From IMG/VR virus record IMGVR_UViG_3300033146_002318, positions 1 to 24,765 of that record: DNA of 24,765 nt; one strand, given 5' to 3'. The notes below the pieces were generated by a model. It was not told the DNA's origin, made no database searches, and was given only the letters and a program-made list of their open reading frames with translations. The position numbers and the translations under genes are program-made. Position 1 is the first letter of the stretch. The number at the start of each line of letters is the position of its first letter. Shown one piece after another: positions 8,192 to 16,763 of the stretch. The stretch comes from a virus.

Positions 8192-8210
8192 ACCAGAATT
8201 AATATCTGGT
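8192..8210 (-). terminator. weak hairpin between Ig-like and tube genes
   Basis: Perfect 6-bp stem ACCAGA/TCTGGT with a 7-nt loop, followed on the minus strand by TTATTAAAAAA rather than a pure T run. It may be an attenuator, an mRNA end-stabilising structure or a processing site that sets the tube mRNA level. Weak as an intrinsic terminator. Confidence 0.4.
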
Positions 8211-8216
8211 AATTGT

Positions 8217-8603
8217 TTATATTTGTATATCTTTTGTTAAACCATTCTGAATTAACATAAAATCAGAAAAGTTATATTCGTCTCGTTTGTTTGTTAAAAC
8301 AGCATCAGTTTTATCAACTAATACATTTACATTAAATGCACCTACTGATAAATCTTTTGTATTATCTCTTACTAAAGAAAATTCTAATACATTTGTTGTA
8401 GCTGTTTTAATTGCCATATCTAAAAAACTTGTCTTAGTATTTAAACTATATGATAAGAATTGAGTGTTGTTATTTTCAGTTGTAATTGTTAAAAAAATAT
8501 TAACTACATCTGTTGTTAAATCAACATCTGTTCCATTCTCATCAACTACTGCTATTTCAACAAATCTATCTTCACCCTGTTGTAATGTATAATTATATGC
8601 CAT
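8217..8603 (-). CDS. Ig-like (BppU N-terminal-like) virion protein
   Basis: A 128-aa protein whose pattern resembles the N-terminal domain of BppU and related Ig-like phage proteins: YTLQQGEDRFVEIAVVDENGTDVDLTT at the start ('l..Gd...~~~v.d.~G.~vdlt'), a central strand VLEFSLVRDNTKDLSVGAFNVNVLV ('l.l....t..l..G.y.ydv.') and a C-terminal strand FSDFMLIQNG. It lies between sheath and tube genes, an unusual location. It may decorate the tail or capsid, or aid tail assembly. The fold call is moderate; the role is inferred from position only. Confidence 0.55.
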   Translation of the reverse strand: MAYNYTLQQGEDRFVEIAVVDENGTDVDLTTDVVNIFLTITTENNNTQFLSYSLNTKTSFLDMAIKTATTNVLEFSLVRDNTKDLSVGAFNVNVLVDKTDAVLTNKRDEYNFSDFMLIQNGLTKDIQI

Positions 8604-8615
8604 AATTTTTATATT

Positions 8616-9917
8616 TTATTTTACACTATATCCAAGAGTTATATTAATATTTTTTGCTGATTCAATTGGTACTAATCTAATATCAATTAAAACTTTCCCT
8701 GTTGCAATAACATTTTGTGATAAATCAATATTCAATGTAAATCCAGAAATATTACCTAAAGTTACTAATCTTGATAATACATCTGTTACTGGTACATTAA
8801 ATGCTGATACTGTTGAACTGGTCATAGTTCCATTTGGATTAACTGATAGTGGTGAATTTAATAAACCTACTAATGAAATATAAACCTCTCTATAAACTTT
8901 GTTATATACACGGTTGTTTTCAATTGTATGATAATCAGATGTTGCAGATGCAGCAGTTGAACTTGTTTCACAAAAACCACCAGTTTTACCTTCGTGTGTT
9001 ATGAAATATATATAATGTTTTTCGTTTAAACTTGTTTGTTCTGCATCAGTTAAACGTGAAAATAATTGACCATTAGCTAATGCTGGTGTGTCTAATTCAT
9101 CAGTTGTACTATTTGCACTCATATTAAATGCATCTACCCAAGCGATAGAATGACTTACTTTTGCTAATGATGTTACTCCTAATACAGCACCAACATCACC
9201 TGTGTTTAAGTTCAATGTACTACCATATCCAGCACCGTCAGAACCAATAACGACTGCTACTTCATAAGCATCAGTTGATAATATTGATAAATCTGGAAGT
9301 GTTGAAATGTCAGTAAATGTAATAAAGTTACTTGTATAAATTGCAATAGCTGGTCTATATTTAGTTTTTAAGTAATCTAATTTAGATTGTACAGCAGTTA
9401 ATTCAGTTGATGCAAAAGTAACAGCTTTTGCTAAAATACCAAACTGTCTAACTAAACCATTAGCCTGTGTTTGTAATTCAACTAATTCATTATAATCATA
9501 AGTACCTGTTGGCACAGGAGCTATAAATGTATAAATATCACCAGCTGGATTTAATCTAAAATATTCAGATAATACATAATATTCATCTGTCCAATCAACT
9601 GAATCTTTAGCAATACCTGCACGAATTACATCAGCAATTGATTTAAAACGTTTTACAGTTTGTCTATAAATTGTCCAATCAGCTTCATCTGTTGCCCAAT
9701 CTGTTGATGTGTGTGATGTATTACAAGTATAATAATTCTTTTGAGTTGCTATATAACGAATGTCACCAACAATATATGCTGTTGCAGTTAACCATTCTGT
9801 TAATTCAAGCCAGTTTGGAATAGAGTTATTAAATGAAATAAATCCTGAAATATGGTCTTGATTAGGAGCAATTATTCCTAAACCACCATCTGTTTGTGTT
9901 ATTGTAATGTTTCCCAT
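8616..9917 (-). CDS. contractile tail sheath protein (DUF2586-like) with inserted carbohydrate-binding-like domain
   Basis: A 433-aa protein. N-terminal strand ITITQTDGGLGIIAPNQDHISGFISF, then from about residue 88 VKRFKSIADVIRAGI continuing as a Rossmann-like core (RPAIAIYTSNF, YEVAVVIGSDGAG) and C-terminal domain (SLVGLLNSPLSVNPNGTMT, VTDVLSRLVTLGNISGF, KVLIDIRLVPIESAKNINITLGYSV). This matches DUF2586 sheath proteins of Bacteroidota phages. Residues 42-85 (WLTATAYIVGDIRYIATQ, YYTCNTSHTSTDWATDEADW) do not fit the sheath fold but match the CBM5/12-type pattern, so a small carbohydrate-binding-like module appears inserted near the N-terminus. Its start overlaps the stop of the upstream gene by 1 nt (TAATG), suggesting coupled translation. 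Confidence 0.78.
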   Translation of the reverse strand: MGNITITQTDGGLGIIAPNQDHISGFISFNNSIPNWLELTEWLTATAYIVGDIRYIATQKNYYTCNTSHTSTDWATDEADWTIYRQTVKRFKSIADVIRAGIAKDSVDWTDEYYVLSEYFRLNPAGDIYTFIAPVPTGTYDYNELVELQTQANGLVRQFGILAKAVTFASTELTAVQSKLDYLKTKYRPAIAIYTSNFITFTDISTLPDLSILSTDAYEVAVVIGSDGAGYGSTLNLNTGDVGAVLGVTSLAKVSHSIAWVDAFNMSANSTTDELDTPALANGQLFSRLTDAEQTSLNEKHYIYFITHEGKTGGFCETSSTAASATSDYHTIENNRVYNKVYREVYISLVGLLNSPLSVNPNGTMTSSTVSAFNVPVTDVLSRLVTLGNISGFTLNIDLSQNVIATGKVLIDIRLVPIESAKNINITLGYSVK

Positions 9918-10159
9918 TATTTATTCGTTTTAGTTGTTGTTGTTTTTGTTTTTGATTTAGTTGATTTAGTTGATTTTTTAATTTCAACTTCTCTATCAAA
10001 AGTTATAAGTTCAGTTGAGTTAATTGATGCAAAATATTTTGCACTATTAAAATTTGTATCAACCCAAAAAATTCCTGTATTAACAGCATAAAATCTATTA
10101 ACATCTGGATATTCTTTAAAATAATTAATTGATATTTTTTTTAATTCTGTTTTTGTCAT
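9917..10159 (-). CDS. small hypothetical head/tail protein with Lys/Thr-rich tail
   Basis: An 80-aa protein. The first 60 residues (INYFKEYPDVNRFYAVNTGIFW, AKYFASINSTELITFDR) follow a pattern found in small proteins between capsid and sheath genes of Bacteroidota Mu-like phages ('fyv..dG..f...~~A..ya....~~i..~~r'). The last 20 residues are a repeated K-S-T / K-T-T run (KKSTKSTKSKTKTTTTKTNK). It follows the MCP terminator and overlaps the sheath start by 1 nt. Function unknown. A comparable position in Mu is occupied by gp35, but I cannot show homology. Confidence 0.55.
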   Translation of the reverse strand: MTKTELKKISINYFKEYPDVNRFYAVNTGIFWVDTNFNSAKYFASINSTELITFDREVEIKKSTKSTKSKTKTTTTKTNK

Positions 10160-10174
10160 AATATATTGTTTTAT

Positions 10175-10212
10175 AAAACTCTGTTATATTATAAAAATAC
10201 AACAGAGTTTTT
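10175..10212 (-). terminator. hairpin after major capsid gene
   Basis: Perfect 11-bp stem (AAAACTCTGTT / AACAGAGTTTT) around a 15-nt A/T loop, 9 nt beyond the MCP stop. On the minus strand it ends in TTTT then ATAAAAC. The large loop and short T run suggest a partial terminator or mRNA-stabilising hairpin that keeps MCP message abundant while allowing read-through into sheath. Confidence 0.55.
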
Positions 10213-10219
10213 AATATGA

Positions 10220-11146
10220 TTACACGCCTTCAACTAATGTATAAATACCATTTACACTATTAGAAATAGCTTTATAAGATTGACTTCCACCTATCCACAT
10301 TTTAAATACAAATGTGTTTTCTACTAAATAGTCAATACCATTACCAGTTAACATAATTGGACTTGGTGTTGCTTTACGTACAAAACGTGGGTGAAAAAAT
10401 AATGATTCTTCTCTTGATGTAGAAGTTGTTGCTCCACCAACTGCAATTTTAGTTGTTGCATTTGAAAATGCTGGTGTATAATTTGAAGTATAAATTTCAA
10501 ATCCTCTATACATAGCAATCGCTCCTCGTTTTATTGCATTATCTGTTAGACCAAAAGCATAATTTTGATTACCAATTATCTTTAACAAATCATTTTTATG
10601 GGTTGGTGATAGAATTGCTCTACGTCCATCTGCAGATACTCCTTGTATATCTAAATACAAACTTGCTTTTAAAAAGTCTGCATCTGTAATAGCTTTTGCA
10701 GTTGCTAATCCATAACGATTTGCTCTTGCTGCACCTGTTGTTGCACCAATTGAAGCTGAATCAGTTACACTCCAATTATGTAGTAATATTTGTTGTTTTC
10801 GTTCTATAAACGCATTTGCTACATTTAATGCACCCTCTTGTACAATATCAAAACCAAATTGTGCTGTATCTTCTACATCACCATAAAACTTTTCACTATA
10901 TTCAAGTTGTGAGCTATATGATAAAATATCAGCTGATATTGATTTTGTTGTATTACTAAACGGTGTTGTACCAGTTGGACGTATGTACGTTTGAATTGTA
11001 GGTTTTGTTAATATTTGTGGAATATTTATTGTTCCAAACTCATCAATCAACTTACCATCATCATTTACATTTGAATCAAAGTTTACATCTTGTATAAGAT
11101 TTCGTTGTACTTCATTTATCCAAATTTCTCGGTTTAATATTGCCAT
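10220..11146 (-). CDS. major capsid protein
   Basis: A 308-aa protein placed directly after the protease/scaffold gene and followed by a terminator-like hairpin. The sequence reads like HK97-fold coat proteins: INEVQRNLIQDVNFDSNVNDDGKLIDEFGTINIPQI (N-arm), LEYSEKFYGDVEDTAQFGFDIVQEGALNVANAFIERKQQILL (spine helix region), YGLATAKAITDADFLKASLYLDIQGVSADGRRAILSPTHKNDLLK (P-domain), RGFEIYTSNYTP and FFHPRFVRKATPSP in the C-terminal part. It would self-assemble into the icosahedral head. Absence of any other candidate of suitable length in the head module supports the call. Coat sequences diverge quickly, so the assignment depends partly on context. Confidence 0.78.
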   Translation of the reverse strand: MAILNREIWINEVQRNLIQDVNFDSNVNDDGKLIDEFGTINIPQILTKPTIQTYIRPTGTTPFSNTTKSISADILSYSSQLEYSEKFYGDVEDTAQFGFDIVQEGALNVANAFIERKQQILLHNWSVTDSASIGATTGAARANRYGLATAKAITDADFLKASLYLDIQGVSADGRRAILSPTHKNDLLKIIGNQNYAFGLTDNAIKRGAIAMYRGFEIYTSNYTPAFSNATTKIAVGGATTSTSREESLFFHPRFVRKATPSPIMLTGNGIDYLVENTFVFKMWIGGSQSYKAISNSVNGIYTLVEGV

Positions 11147-11171
11147 AATTTATTTAATTTATATTATTTAT

Positions 11172-12203
11172 TTATTTATTTGTTTTACTGTAACGAGCAT
11201 TATATAATTTATTATACAATTCTTCGTTATTTAATTTAATGTTATCTAATCCTTCTCTGTCTTTTGTTAACCAATCAACAAGTGTCCAATCTTTTTTTGA
11301 ATCTTCTACTTTTTTGTTATCAGTTATTTTCTGATTAAGATTAACAGTTGGAGTTGTTATTGCTCTCGCATTTTCAATCAGATTATCAAGAATATCATTA
11401 GATAATTTTAATAAACTGTCTTTTTGTTTTAATGTAAATTTACCGGCTGTTATAGCCAAGTCAATTTTACGTTCTGTTTTCTCTAATTCATATTTAGAAA
11501 CTTCAGCAGTTAATGCTTCAAGTTCTATGTTTGATTTAGATAATTGGATAGTTAAATTTTCAACTGTTTTGAAAATATCTATTGGCTTTACGCTTAACAA
11601 TATTTCTAATTGTTGTGCCAATTCAACTTTAGTTTCAACAGTTTCAACTGTTTTAGTTTCTTTAGTTGGTTCAACTTTTTTGTCTGTCTTTACTGGTTTA
11701 TCAGTTTTCATTTTCATTTTTTCAATTGTTTTTGAATTATCACTATTATCTGATAGAAATAAAGCTAAATCTTTTCCCGTTTCCAGATTAAAATCTTTAT
11801 TATTATAAGATAATTTAATTGCGTTTTTATTTGATGGTAATGATGTTATACTTGCTTCAAGTAAATTTGAGGTTAATACAGTTACAGTTTTTTTATCTTC
11901 TGAAATTTCAAAATCAGTTATATCAAGACCTACTGATACACCTTTGATTAATTCCTTATCAACTTTATTTTGTATTTTAACTGATTCAGGGTCATCAATA
12001 TCAAATTCTGCCGTTGCTATTAATTTTAAATCAGATGTTTTTGTTAAGTTAATCCAACGTCCTAAAATATTATCTAAATTATGATTAAATGGCATAATAG
12101 GATTAGATAAAAACTGTTCAGTGTTAATACCGTCTGTTTTTACAATTAATCCGTGAGCATTTAAACTCTCATCTGATAATATAAAATCGTATTTGTTTTT
12201 CAT
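11172..12203 (-). CDS. prohead protease fused to scaffold-like domain
   Basis: A 343-aa protein. Residues 1-135 match caudovirus prohead proteases of the S78/Mu gpI type: PFNHN with likely catalytic His41, KGVSVGLDI with Ser90, and LLEASITSLPSNKNA with Glu116 ('E.S.v..pan..A'). Residues about 160-195 are a Lys/Thr/Glu linker (KTDKPVKTDKKVEPTKETK), then a helical coiled-coil-like segment (about 195-255) and a tail. This is the usual protease plus scaffold architecture. An in-frame ATG pair at residues 163/165 (11717) could start a separate scaffold, as with Mu gpI/gpZ, but I cannot show it is used. It processes and shapes the procapsid; MCP follows 25 nt on. Confidence 0.78.
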   Translation of the reverse strand: MKNKYDFILSDESLNAHGLIVKTDGINTEQFLSNPIMPFNHNLDNILGRWINLTKTSDLKLIATAEFDIDDPESVKIQNKVDKELIKGVSVGLDITDFEISEDKKTVTVLTSNLLEASITSLPSNKNAIKLSYNNKDFNLETGKDLALFLSDNSDNSKTIEKMKMKTDKPVKTDKKVEPTKETKTVETVETKVELAQQLEILLSVKPIDIFKTVENLTIQLSKSNIELEALTAEVSKYELEKTERKIDLAITAGKFTLKQKDSLLKLSNDILDNLIENARAITTPTVNLNQKITDNKKVEDSKKDWTLVDWLTKDREGLDNIKLNNEELYNKLYNARYSKTNK

Positions 12204-12270
12204 ATATTTATGTTGTTATATAAGTATATATTATAAAAAAATAAATTATACTGTTTTTTAATAAAAAAAA

Positions 12271-12804
12271 TTAAATTTCAATGTTAGTCTTAATGTTATC
12301 TAAATTGTCAATATTAATTACTGCTGGTATTTCTAATAAACTTATATCTGATGCAAGTAAAGCATAAGAAATTATAGTATCTCGTAATATACCAAATTCA
12401 TTATTGATTGACATACCTATTCGTTTAATACTATCAATTGTTATATCTCTACTAATTGAAAGTTTATCTGGAAAGTTATGTGTACCTATATTATTTATTT
12501 GTGCATAAATTTTATCAACTAAGTTTAAATGTTCTAAACTTTTTATTAAATCTGAATCTGCATTATCAAAACTTGTATATAGTTCTGATATAATATGTAA
12601 ATCTATTTGAACTTCGGCTGCCTCTTTATTATTACTATATTGTTTAATTTCCATTGGTTTTATTTCAATGAAACAAACAGGATAGTTAAAACGTCTGCTA
12701 TTGTTTTCATTTCTATACTGCGATGTATATAATGTAACAATATTTAATTCAGGTACATTTTGTTCTAAATAGTACTGGAATAATCTAAAAATTGTAGTAA
12801 ACAT
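12271..12804 (-). CDS. tail terminator/neck-like protein
   Basis: A 177-aa protein beginning MFTTIFRLFQYYLEQNVPELNIVTLYTSQYRNE, with FNYPVCFIEIKPM and AAEVQIDLHIISEL segments typical of tail terminator or Mu gp37-like proteins ('p.v.ie......~~~~~...~~.v.~hi....'), and a C-terminal segment (SISRDITIDSIKRIGM) like the end of such neck proteins. Its start overlaps the stop of the gpG-like gene by 1 nt (TAATG). Together they form a connector/neck pair between portal and capsid genes. Family call is by pattern and position. Confidence 0.5.
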   Translation of the reverse strand: MFTTIFRLFQYYLEQNVPELNIVTLYTSQYRNENNSRRFNYPVCFIEIKPMEIKQYSNNKEAAEVQIDLHIISELYTSFDNADSDLIKSLEHLNLVDKIYAQINNIGTHNFPDKLSISRDITIDSIKRIGMSINNEFGILRDTIISYALLASDISLLEIPAVINIDNLDNIKTNIEI

Positions 12805-13280
12805 TATTTTCTTTTCTTTATGTGTTTATTTATATCTTCTTTAACTTTATTATTAAACTCAAATGAATTATTAAGAAATGGTCTTGCTGGTATAACTATA
12901 AATTGTTTTTTCATTATTGCCATACGTTTCCATTTTTCATTTTGAGTTTTCTTATACATATACCAAAAGTATGATTTCATTTTATCAGTTACTCTTATCT
13001 TACCACCCTCATTTTGTATTTTAGCATACGATAAATTATTTGTTATATGAGTTGTATTACCTATGGTATATGCTTTCATATTATTAGCTAAACTACCAGA
13101 ACCACTTGACTTCATATAAGTATCAAGCCAATGTTTACCATCAAAACTTTTATTTTCGATATTCTTTTTTATATCATCTAATACAAAGTCTTCAACTGAT
13201 TTATTAACAGTATCAAAGTTTTTTAATATAGTTTTAATACGTTTATCAAATTGTGTGGTATCAACTGTTTTACTTATCAT
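12804..13280 (-). CDS. phage virion morphogenesis protein (Mu gpG/P2 gpS-like)
   Basis: A 158-aa protein with the hallmark C-terminal segment of this family: YAKIQNEGGKIRVTDKMKSYFWYM then WKRMAIMKKQFIVIPARPFLNNS (residues about 84-138; family pattern 'Y...HN.GG...vT.kM..yFw......w..mA..k....iPaRpFl'). The N-terminal half is helical with a DGKHWLDT turn. Members act in head completion/tail joining. The start overlaps the portal end by 11 nt and the end overlaps the next start by 1 nt, so these genes are translationally coupled. Confidence 0.82.
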   Translation of the reverse strand: MISKTVDTTQFDKRIKTILKNFDTVNKSVEDFVLDDIKKNIENKSFDGKHWLDTYMKSSGSGSLANNMKAYTIGNTTHITNNLSYAKIQNEGGKIRVTDKMKSYFWYMYKKTQNEKWKRMAIMKKQFIVIPARPFLNNSFEFNNKVKEDINKHIKKRK

Positions 13281-14517
13281 CTGTTGTTACTTGTTTGTTA
13301 TCTGTTTCATTAAGATTACCATTTAAGTAATTTTCACTTAGTTCAATGTTATATCGGTCTGTTATATACGAATCACTATATAAACCTGACTGAATTATAC
13401 CTATTAATTCTTTATCAATATTTACTTTTTCAGTTGTTGGTAATACTTCTTTATCTTCTAATTTAAAATAAACATCTCCAACAATACCAAGACCTTGTAA
13501 CTTAGGTATTACTATCTCATTAATACAAAAAACTAAGGTTCTTAGTTCTGACATTATTTTATAATTAGTTTGATTGTCGTGTACATTAGCTCTCGCCTGT
13601 GAACCAACAGCTCCACCTGAAGTATTATCAGTTGCACCTAATATTAAACCAGTAATTTCATTATTAATAAAATTAATAAATTCAAGATAAACAGCGTGTG
13701 CATCACTTCTTGTTGTTTCTTTAAATTCTACTTCTTCATTAGGACTTAATATAGCAAATGATTTAGAACCCATATCTTTTAAATAGTTATAAAAACGATT
13801 TTTATCTTCGGTTCGTGTTGCTGTTGTTTTACCTATACGTATAGGTGCTCCAAATACTTCTTGAAATTCAGTCCAGAATATAATTGCATATTTTTTCCAT
13901 AATATAAGTGGTGCTATTTTTTTTAATAAACCTAAATCAAATTTACCACCAATTTCTATTAACCATCTATATAATTGGTTATCATTAACATAAGATTCAC
14001 CTCTATAATCATAATAATTTGGTACATATTCTTGCCATTCTGGTAATACATTTTGTCTTGGAACTAATGTAACAGATGTTATTTGATTATCAATTGAACC
14101 ATCTATTTGTAATAATGAATGACCCCAAAATGCTGTGTTTACAAATTCATTAATAAAAGTATAAAACCATTGTTGTTTAAATTTATCAGTTTCAACTTCA
14201 TTATATTCATCATTGCTTTTATTATATAATTTAAAATCAATAGACTGAATACGGTCTTGTTTTAATTCAATTAAATGAGTTAATTTATTATCAAGCATTA
14301 CATCTTCATATAAACGATATAATTGTGTTCGTGATGGATTTGTATCATACTCTGCTGCTGCTAAAGCATTACGCCAAGTTTTTGTATTCTCTTGAATACG
14401 ATACATTATTTTATTTTCAATACGATGAAGTATATCACGTTTCTTTGCTCGCTCACCTAAATCATCGTCATTCTTTAATCTGGGTCTTGTAATGTTTCTA
14501 AATAGATTTAATTTCAT
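13270..14517 (-). CDS. portal protein (DUF935/Mu gp29-like)
   Basis: A 415-aa protein. It has the DUF935 portal pattern: LYEDVMLDNKLTHLIELKQDRI (residues about 70-90), the segment LGLLKKIAPLILWKKYAIIFWTEFQEVFGAPIRIGK (195-230, with the family's 'W..F.E.fG.P.~iGk'), and ILGATDNTSGGAVGSQA (292-308, the family's 'ilG.t....gg..a...v' motif). Portals form the dodecameric channel through which the terminase packages DNA. It is somewhat shorter than Mu gp29 but complete, with an acidic/Asn-rich C-terminus. Located after the DUF1320-like connector and before gpG-like. Confidence 0.85.
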   Translation of the reverse strand: MKLNLFRNITRPRLKNDDDLGERAKKRDILHRIENKIMYRIQENTKTWRNALAAAEYDTNPSRTQLYRLYEDVMLDNKLTHLIELKQDRIQSIDFKLYNKSNDEYNEVETDKFKQQWFYTFINEFVNTAFWGHSLLQIDGSIDNQITSVTLVPRQNVLPEWQEYVPNYYDYRGESYVNDNQLYRWLIEIGGKFDLGLLKKIAPLILWKKYAIIFWTEFQEVFGAPIRIGKTTATRTEDKNRFYNYLKDMGSKSFAILSPNEEVEFKETTRSDAHAVYLEFINFINNEITGLILGATDNTSGGAVGSQARANVHDNQTNYKIMSELRTLVFCINEIVIPKLQGLGIVGDVYFKLEDKEVLPTTEKVNIDKELIGIIQSGLYSDSYITDRYNIELSENYLNGNLNETDNKQVTTDDK

Positions 14518-14521
14518 ATCT

Positions 14522-14944
14522 TTAAAATTGTGTATTATTTAATTGTTCTGTACTAAATAGATTTGTATAAACGCCTGTATTATCATTATCAATATCTTTT
14601 TGTTTTATATTAATATTCAATATACCTTTGTTTATATCTTGTAATTTTTTAATTGCATCATTATAACGTATTTCTCGTAAATCTGACATTATATCAGTAC
14701 TTAAACGTGTCATTATATCATATAAAAATATATCAGTTGCTATTCGTATTAAAAAATTATTACGATTAAAACCAGTTAAACTATATTCATAATTAGTATC
14801 ATATCTGGTTCCTATATATGAATCTATCATATCTAATACACCTTGTTCTGTATTATCATAAATTAAATCACTATCATTTGTTATATCTGATAATATATTG
14901 GTTTTTGATAGTAATGTTAAATCGTCTTTTGTTAAATATTTCAT
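14522..14944 (-). CDS. head-tail connector (DUF1320/Mu gp36-like)
   Basis: A 140-aa helical protein: KYLTKDDLTLLSKTNILSDI, then VLDMIDSYIGTRYDTNYEY (family pattern 'a...id.ylg.rY'), FLIRIATDIFLYDIMTRLS and IRYNDAIKKLQDINKGILNI ('rYd.Ai..L..i..G'). These are the landmarks of DUF1320 neck proteins. In Mu it lies after the MCP; here it is first in the head block, directly before the portal. A CTATTTATA motif lies 24-32 nt before its ATG, so it may lead its own transcript. Confidence 0.75.
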   Translation of the reverse strand: MKYLTKDDLTLLSKTNILSDITNDSDLIYDNTEQGVLDMIDSYIGTRYDTNYEYSLTGFNRNNFLIRIATDIFLYDIMTRLSTDIMSDLREIRYNDAIKKLQDINKGILNINIKQKDIDNDNTGVYTNLFSTEQLNNTQF

Positions 14945-15078
14945 ATTTTATATTAGTTTTGTTTATATATAAATAGTTATAATTATACTTTTTAATATTG
15001 TTTTTATATTAATTACAGAAAACTGTAATAATCAGTGTGTTACAGAATGTTACCATTGATTACTACATTTTGTTTTTA
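14945..15078 (-). promoter_or_regulatory. regulatory gap between terminase and head genes
   Basis: The gap contains a perfect 7-bp hairpin ATTACAG-AAAA-CTGTAAT (15012-15029), a second TTACAG nearby (15040-15045), and on the minus strand CTATTTATA at 14968-14976 just before the connector ATG. A 15-codon frame (15056-15009, MVTFCNTLIITVFCN) crosses the hairpin but is probably fortuitous. The hairpin lacks a T run on either side, so operator or mRNA processing site is more likely than terminator. Confidence 0.4.
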
Positions 15079-16341
15079 TTACCAGCGATTATTTGTTTCA
15101 TAATCTCTATAACTACCTGTTTGTATATCAATTTCTGTGTTATATATTTTTCTACATTTATTAGCTAATGCCAAACTCATTACCATATCATCGTGTAAAC
15201 CAGAAGGAGCTGAGTATTGTATTTTACGTGTTTTATTTGAGTATGTATATTCAAATGATTGTAATTCGTTATGTAAGTCTTCATTTAGTTCTTGTGATGG
15301 TATTTCTATTTCAACTTCGTTGAATGATAATATTAATGTTTCAATAATATCACTTTTACTATTATTATCAGTTTGGAATGCAATTGTATTTGTATATTGT
15401 TTAGATATATCTTCATATAATGGGTCATTAATAGTACCATTGTTTGCTTCTATATAAACTATTGGTTTATATTTATCTAATAATTCAAGTATATTTTGTT
15501 TTATTATTTTCCATTTTTTTTTATTATCTCTATATATATGTATTATTTGATTTTTATCATTGAATATTGTTAATACAGTATAATCATTTGTTTTACCAAA
15601 GTCTAAACCAGCAAATGTCCTTTCATCAATATAATTTGGATATTCATTAATAACAGCGCATTCGTTATAGTTACTAAAAACAGTTCCATCAGATATAAAT
15701 TCAGCCAAGTATTCAGTTTTGAATACACTTTCTGGTAATACTTTTTTTGCATCTATTACTTCTTGTTTATCATAAAATGGATTATCTGAATATAGCATTT
15801 TATAATATTTGTATTTACTATTATCAGTATCCATACCTAATGAACACATTTGATAAAATACATTTTTACCTTTAGGTGTTGATGTTATTATTACTTTTGC
15901 GTTTTTTCTTGCTGCAGTTGTAGGTCTAATTGCTGATTCCCAAGCATCTTTTCTTAAATATGCAAATTCATCAATAAATAAATAATCAACTGATTCACCA
16001 CGTATGTTATCATATCGTTCTGCTGACCTAAATTTTATTATTGTATTTGTTTTTAATACAATTTCTAAATCTGAGTTATTTTGTGTTTGTATTATATTTA
16101 TATCATTAAGCCCATTTTTTATTTTAACAAACACTTTTTTATTTTGTGCGTGTGTTGGTGATATAAATAATATTACACAACCAGGGTCATTTATTGCAAA
16201 ATTCATTAATACGTAAGTAGATAAAACTGTTTTTCCAGATTGTCTTGAGGCATTTATCATAAAATACTTTGCCTTTTTACTACCAACAATATCATTAAAT
16301 ATTGTATATTGTTTATCTGTCAATTCACTTATTATATTCAT
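15079..16341 (-). CDS. terL: terminase large subunit
   Basis: A 420-aa packaging motor. Residues 31-38 ASRQSGKT are the Walker A motif, 120-125 YLFIDE Walker B with catalytic Glu125, and 153-158 TSTPKG the coupling motif III. The C-terminal RNase H-like nuclease has Asp247 (AGLDFGKTNDYTVL), Glu298 (VYIEANNG) and Asp384/385 (HDDMVMSLALA). All catalytic positions are present and length is typical. It cleaves concatemers and drives DNA into the prohead through the portal. Its ATG directly abuts the stop of the small subunit gene (no gap). Confidence 0.95.
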   Translation of the reverse strand: MNIISELTDKQYTIFNDIVGSKKAKYFMINASRQSGKTVLSTYVLMNFAINDPGCVILFISPTHAQNKKVFVKIKNGLNDINIIQTQNNSDLEIVLKTNTIIKFRSAERYDNIRGESVDYLFIDEFAYLRKDAWESAIRPTTAARKNAKVIITSTPKGKNVFYQMCSLGMDTDNSKYKYYKMLYSDNPFYDKQEVIDAKKVLPESVFKTEYLAEFISDGTVFSNYNECAVINEYPNYIDERTFAGLDFGKTNDYTVLTIFNDKNQIIHIYRDNKKKWKIIKQNILELLDKYKPIVYIEANNGTINDPLYEDISKQYTNTIAFQTDNNSKSDIIETLILSFNEVEIEIPSQELNEDLHNELQSFEYTYSNKTRKIQYSAPSGLHDDMVMSLALANKCRKIYNTEIDIQTGSYRDYETNNRW

Positions 16342-16740
16342 TTATTCAGTATCAGTATCAGTATTAATATCTTCTTGTTTATTTATTTTTTGTACTGAGA
16401 AAGTATAATTATCAAGCTGGATTGAATTACCATCTGTTAATAGTTCTACATTTTCATACGGTGTATTTTTGAATCGTTTTTTATTAAGGTATCTAAATAT
16501 AGCTTGTTTATCACCATCTTCAATTAAATCCCAAAACTTTTTTATTACTCTATCATCTAATGATTTTGTAATTGTTTGTAATTTAGCTTCAAACACAGGG
16601 TCATTTTTTCTCCAATTATAATATGTTTTTTCGTTTAAATGTGTTTTTGCAAGTGTATATTTTGTGTTACCTTGTGATTCTTTAAAATATTTTAAAAATA
16701 GTTTTTTCTTTTCGTCTCTATCTATATGTTCAAATGCCAT
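16342..16740 (-). CDS. terS: terminase small subunit
   Basis: A 132-aa protein placed immediately before terL. Residues about 12-55 form a helix-turn-helix-like region (LFLKYFKESQGNTKYTLAKT followed by NEKTYYNWRKNDPVFEAKL), matching the DNA-binding domain of small terminases. A helical oligomerisation part follows (SLDDRVIKKFWDLIEDGDKQAIFRYLNKKRF). The C-terminus is acidic and repeated in DT (NTDTDTE). It recognises phage DNA and loads TerL. It follows the tail gene 16764-17537, an unusual place for a packaging gene. Confidence 0.85.
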   Translation of the reverse strand: MAFEHIDRDEKKKLFLKYFKESQGNTKYTLAKTHLNEKTYYNWRKNDPVFEAKLQTITKSLDDRVIKKFWDLIEDGDKQAIFRYLNKKRFKNTPYENVELLTDGNSIQLDNYTFSVQKINKQEDINTDTDTE

Positions 16741-16763
16741 AGTTTTGTTTATTTAATTAATTA

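Noticed and set aside
15137-15457. Plus-strand 106-codon frame inside terL
   Set aside because: Antisense to the conserved nuclease domain; composition is that of a shadow frame (Leu/Ser/Ile runs).
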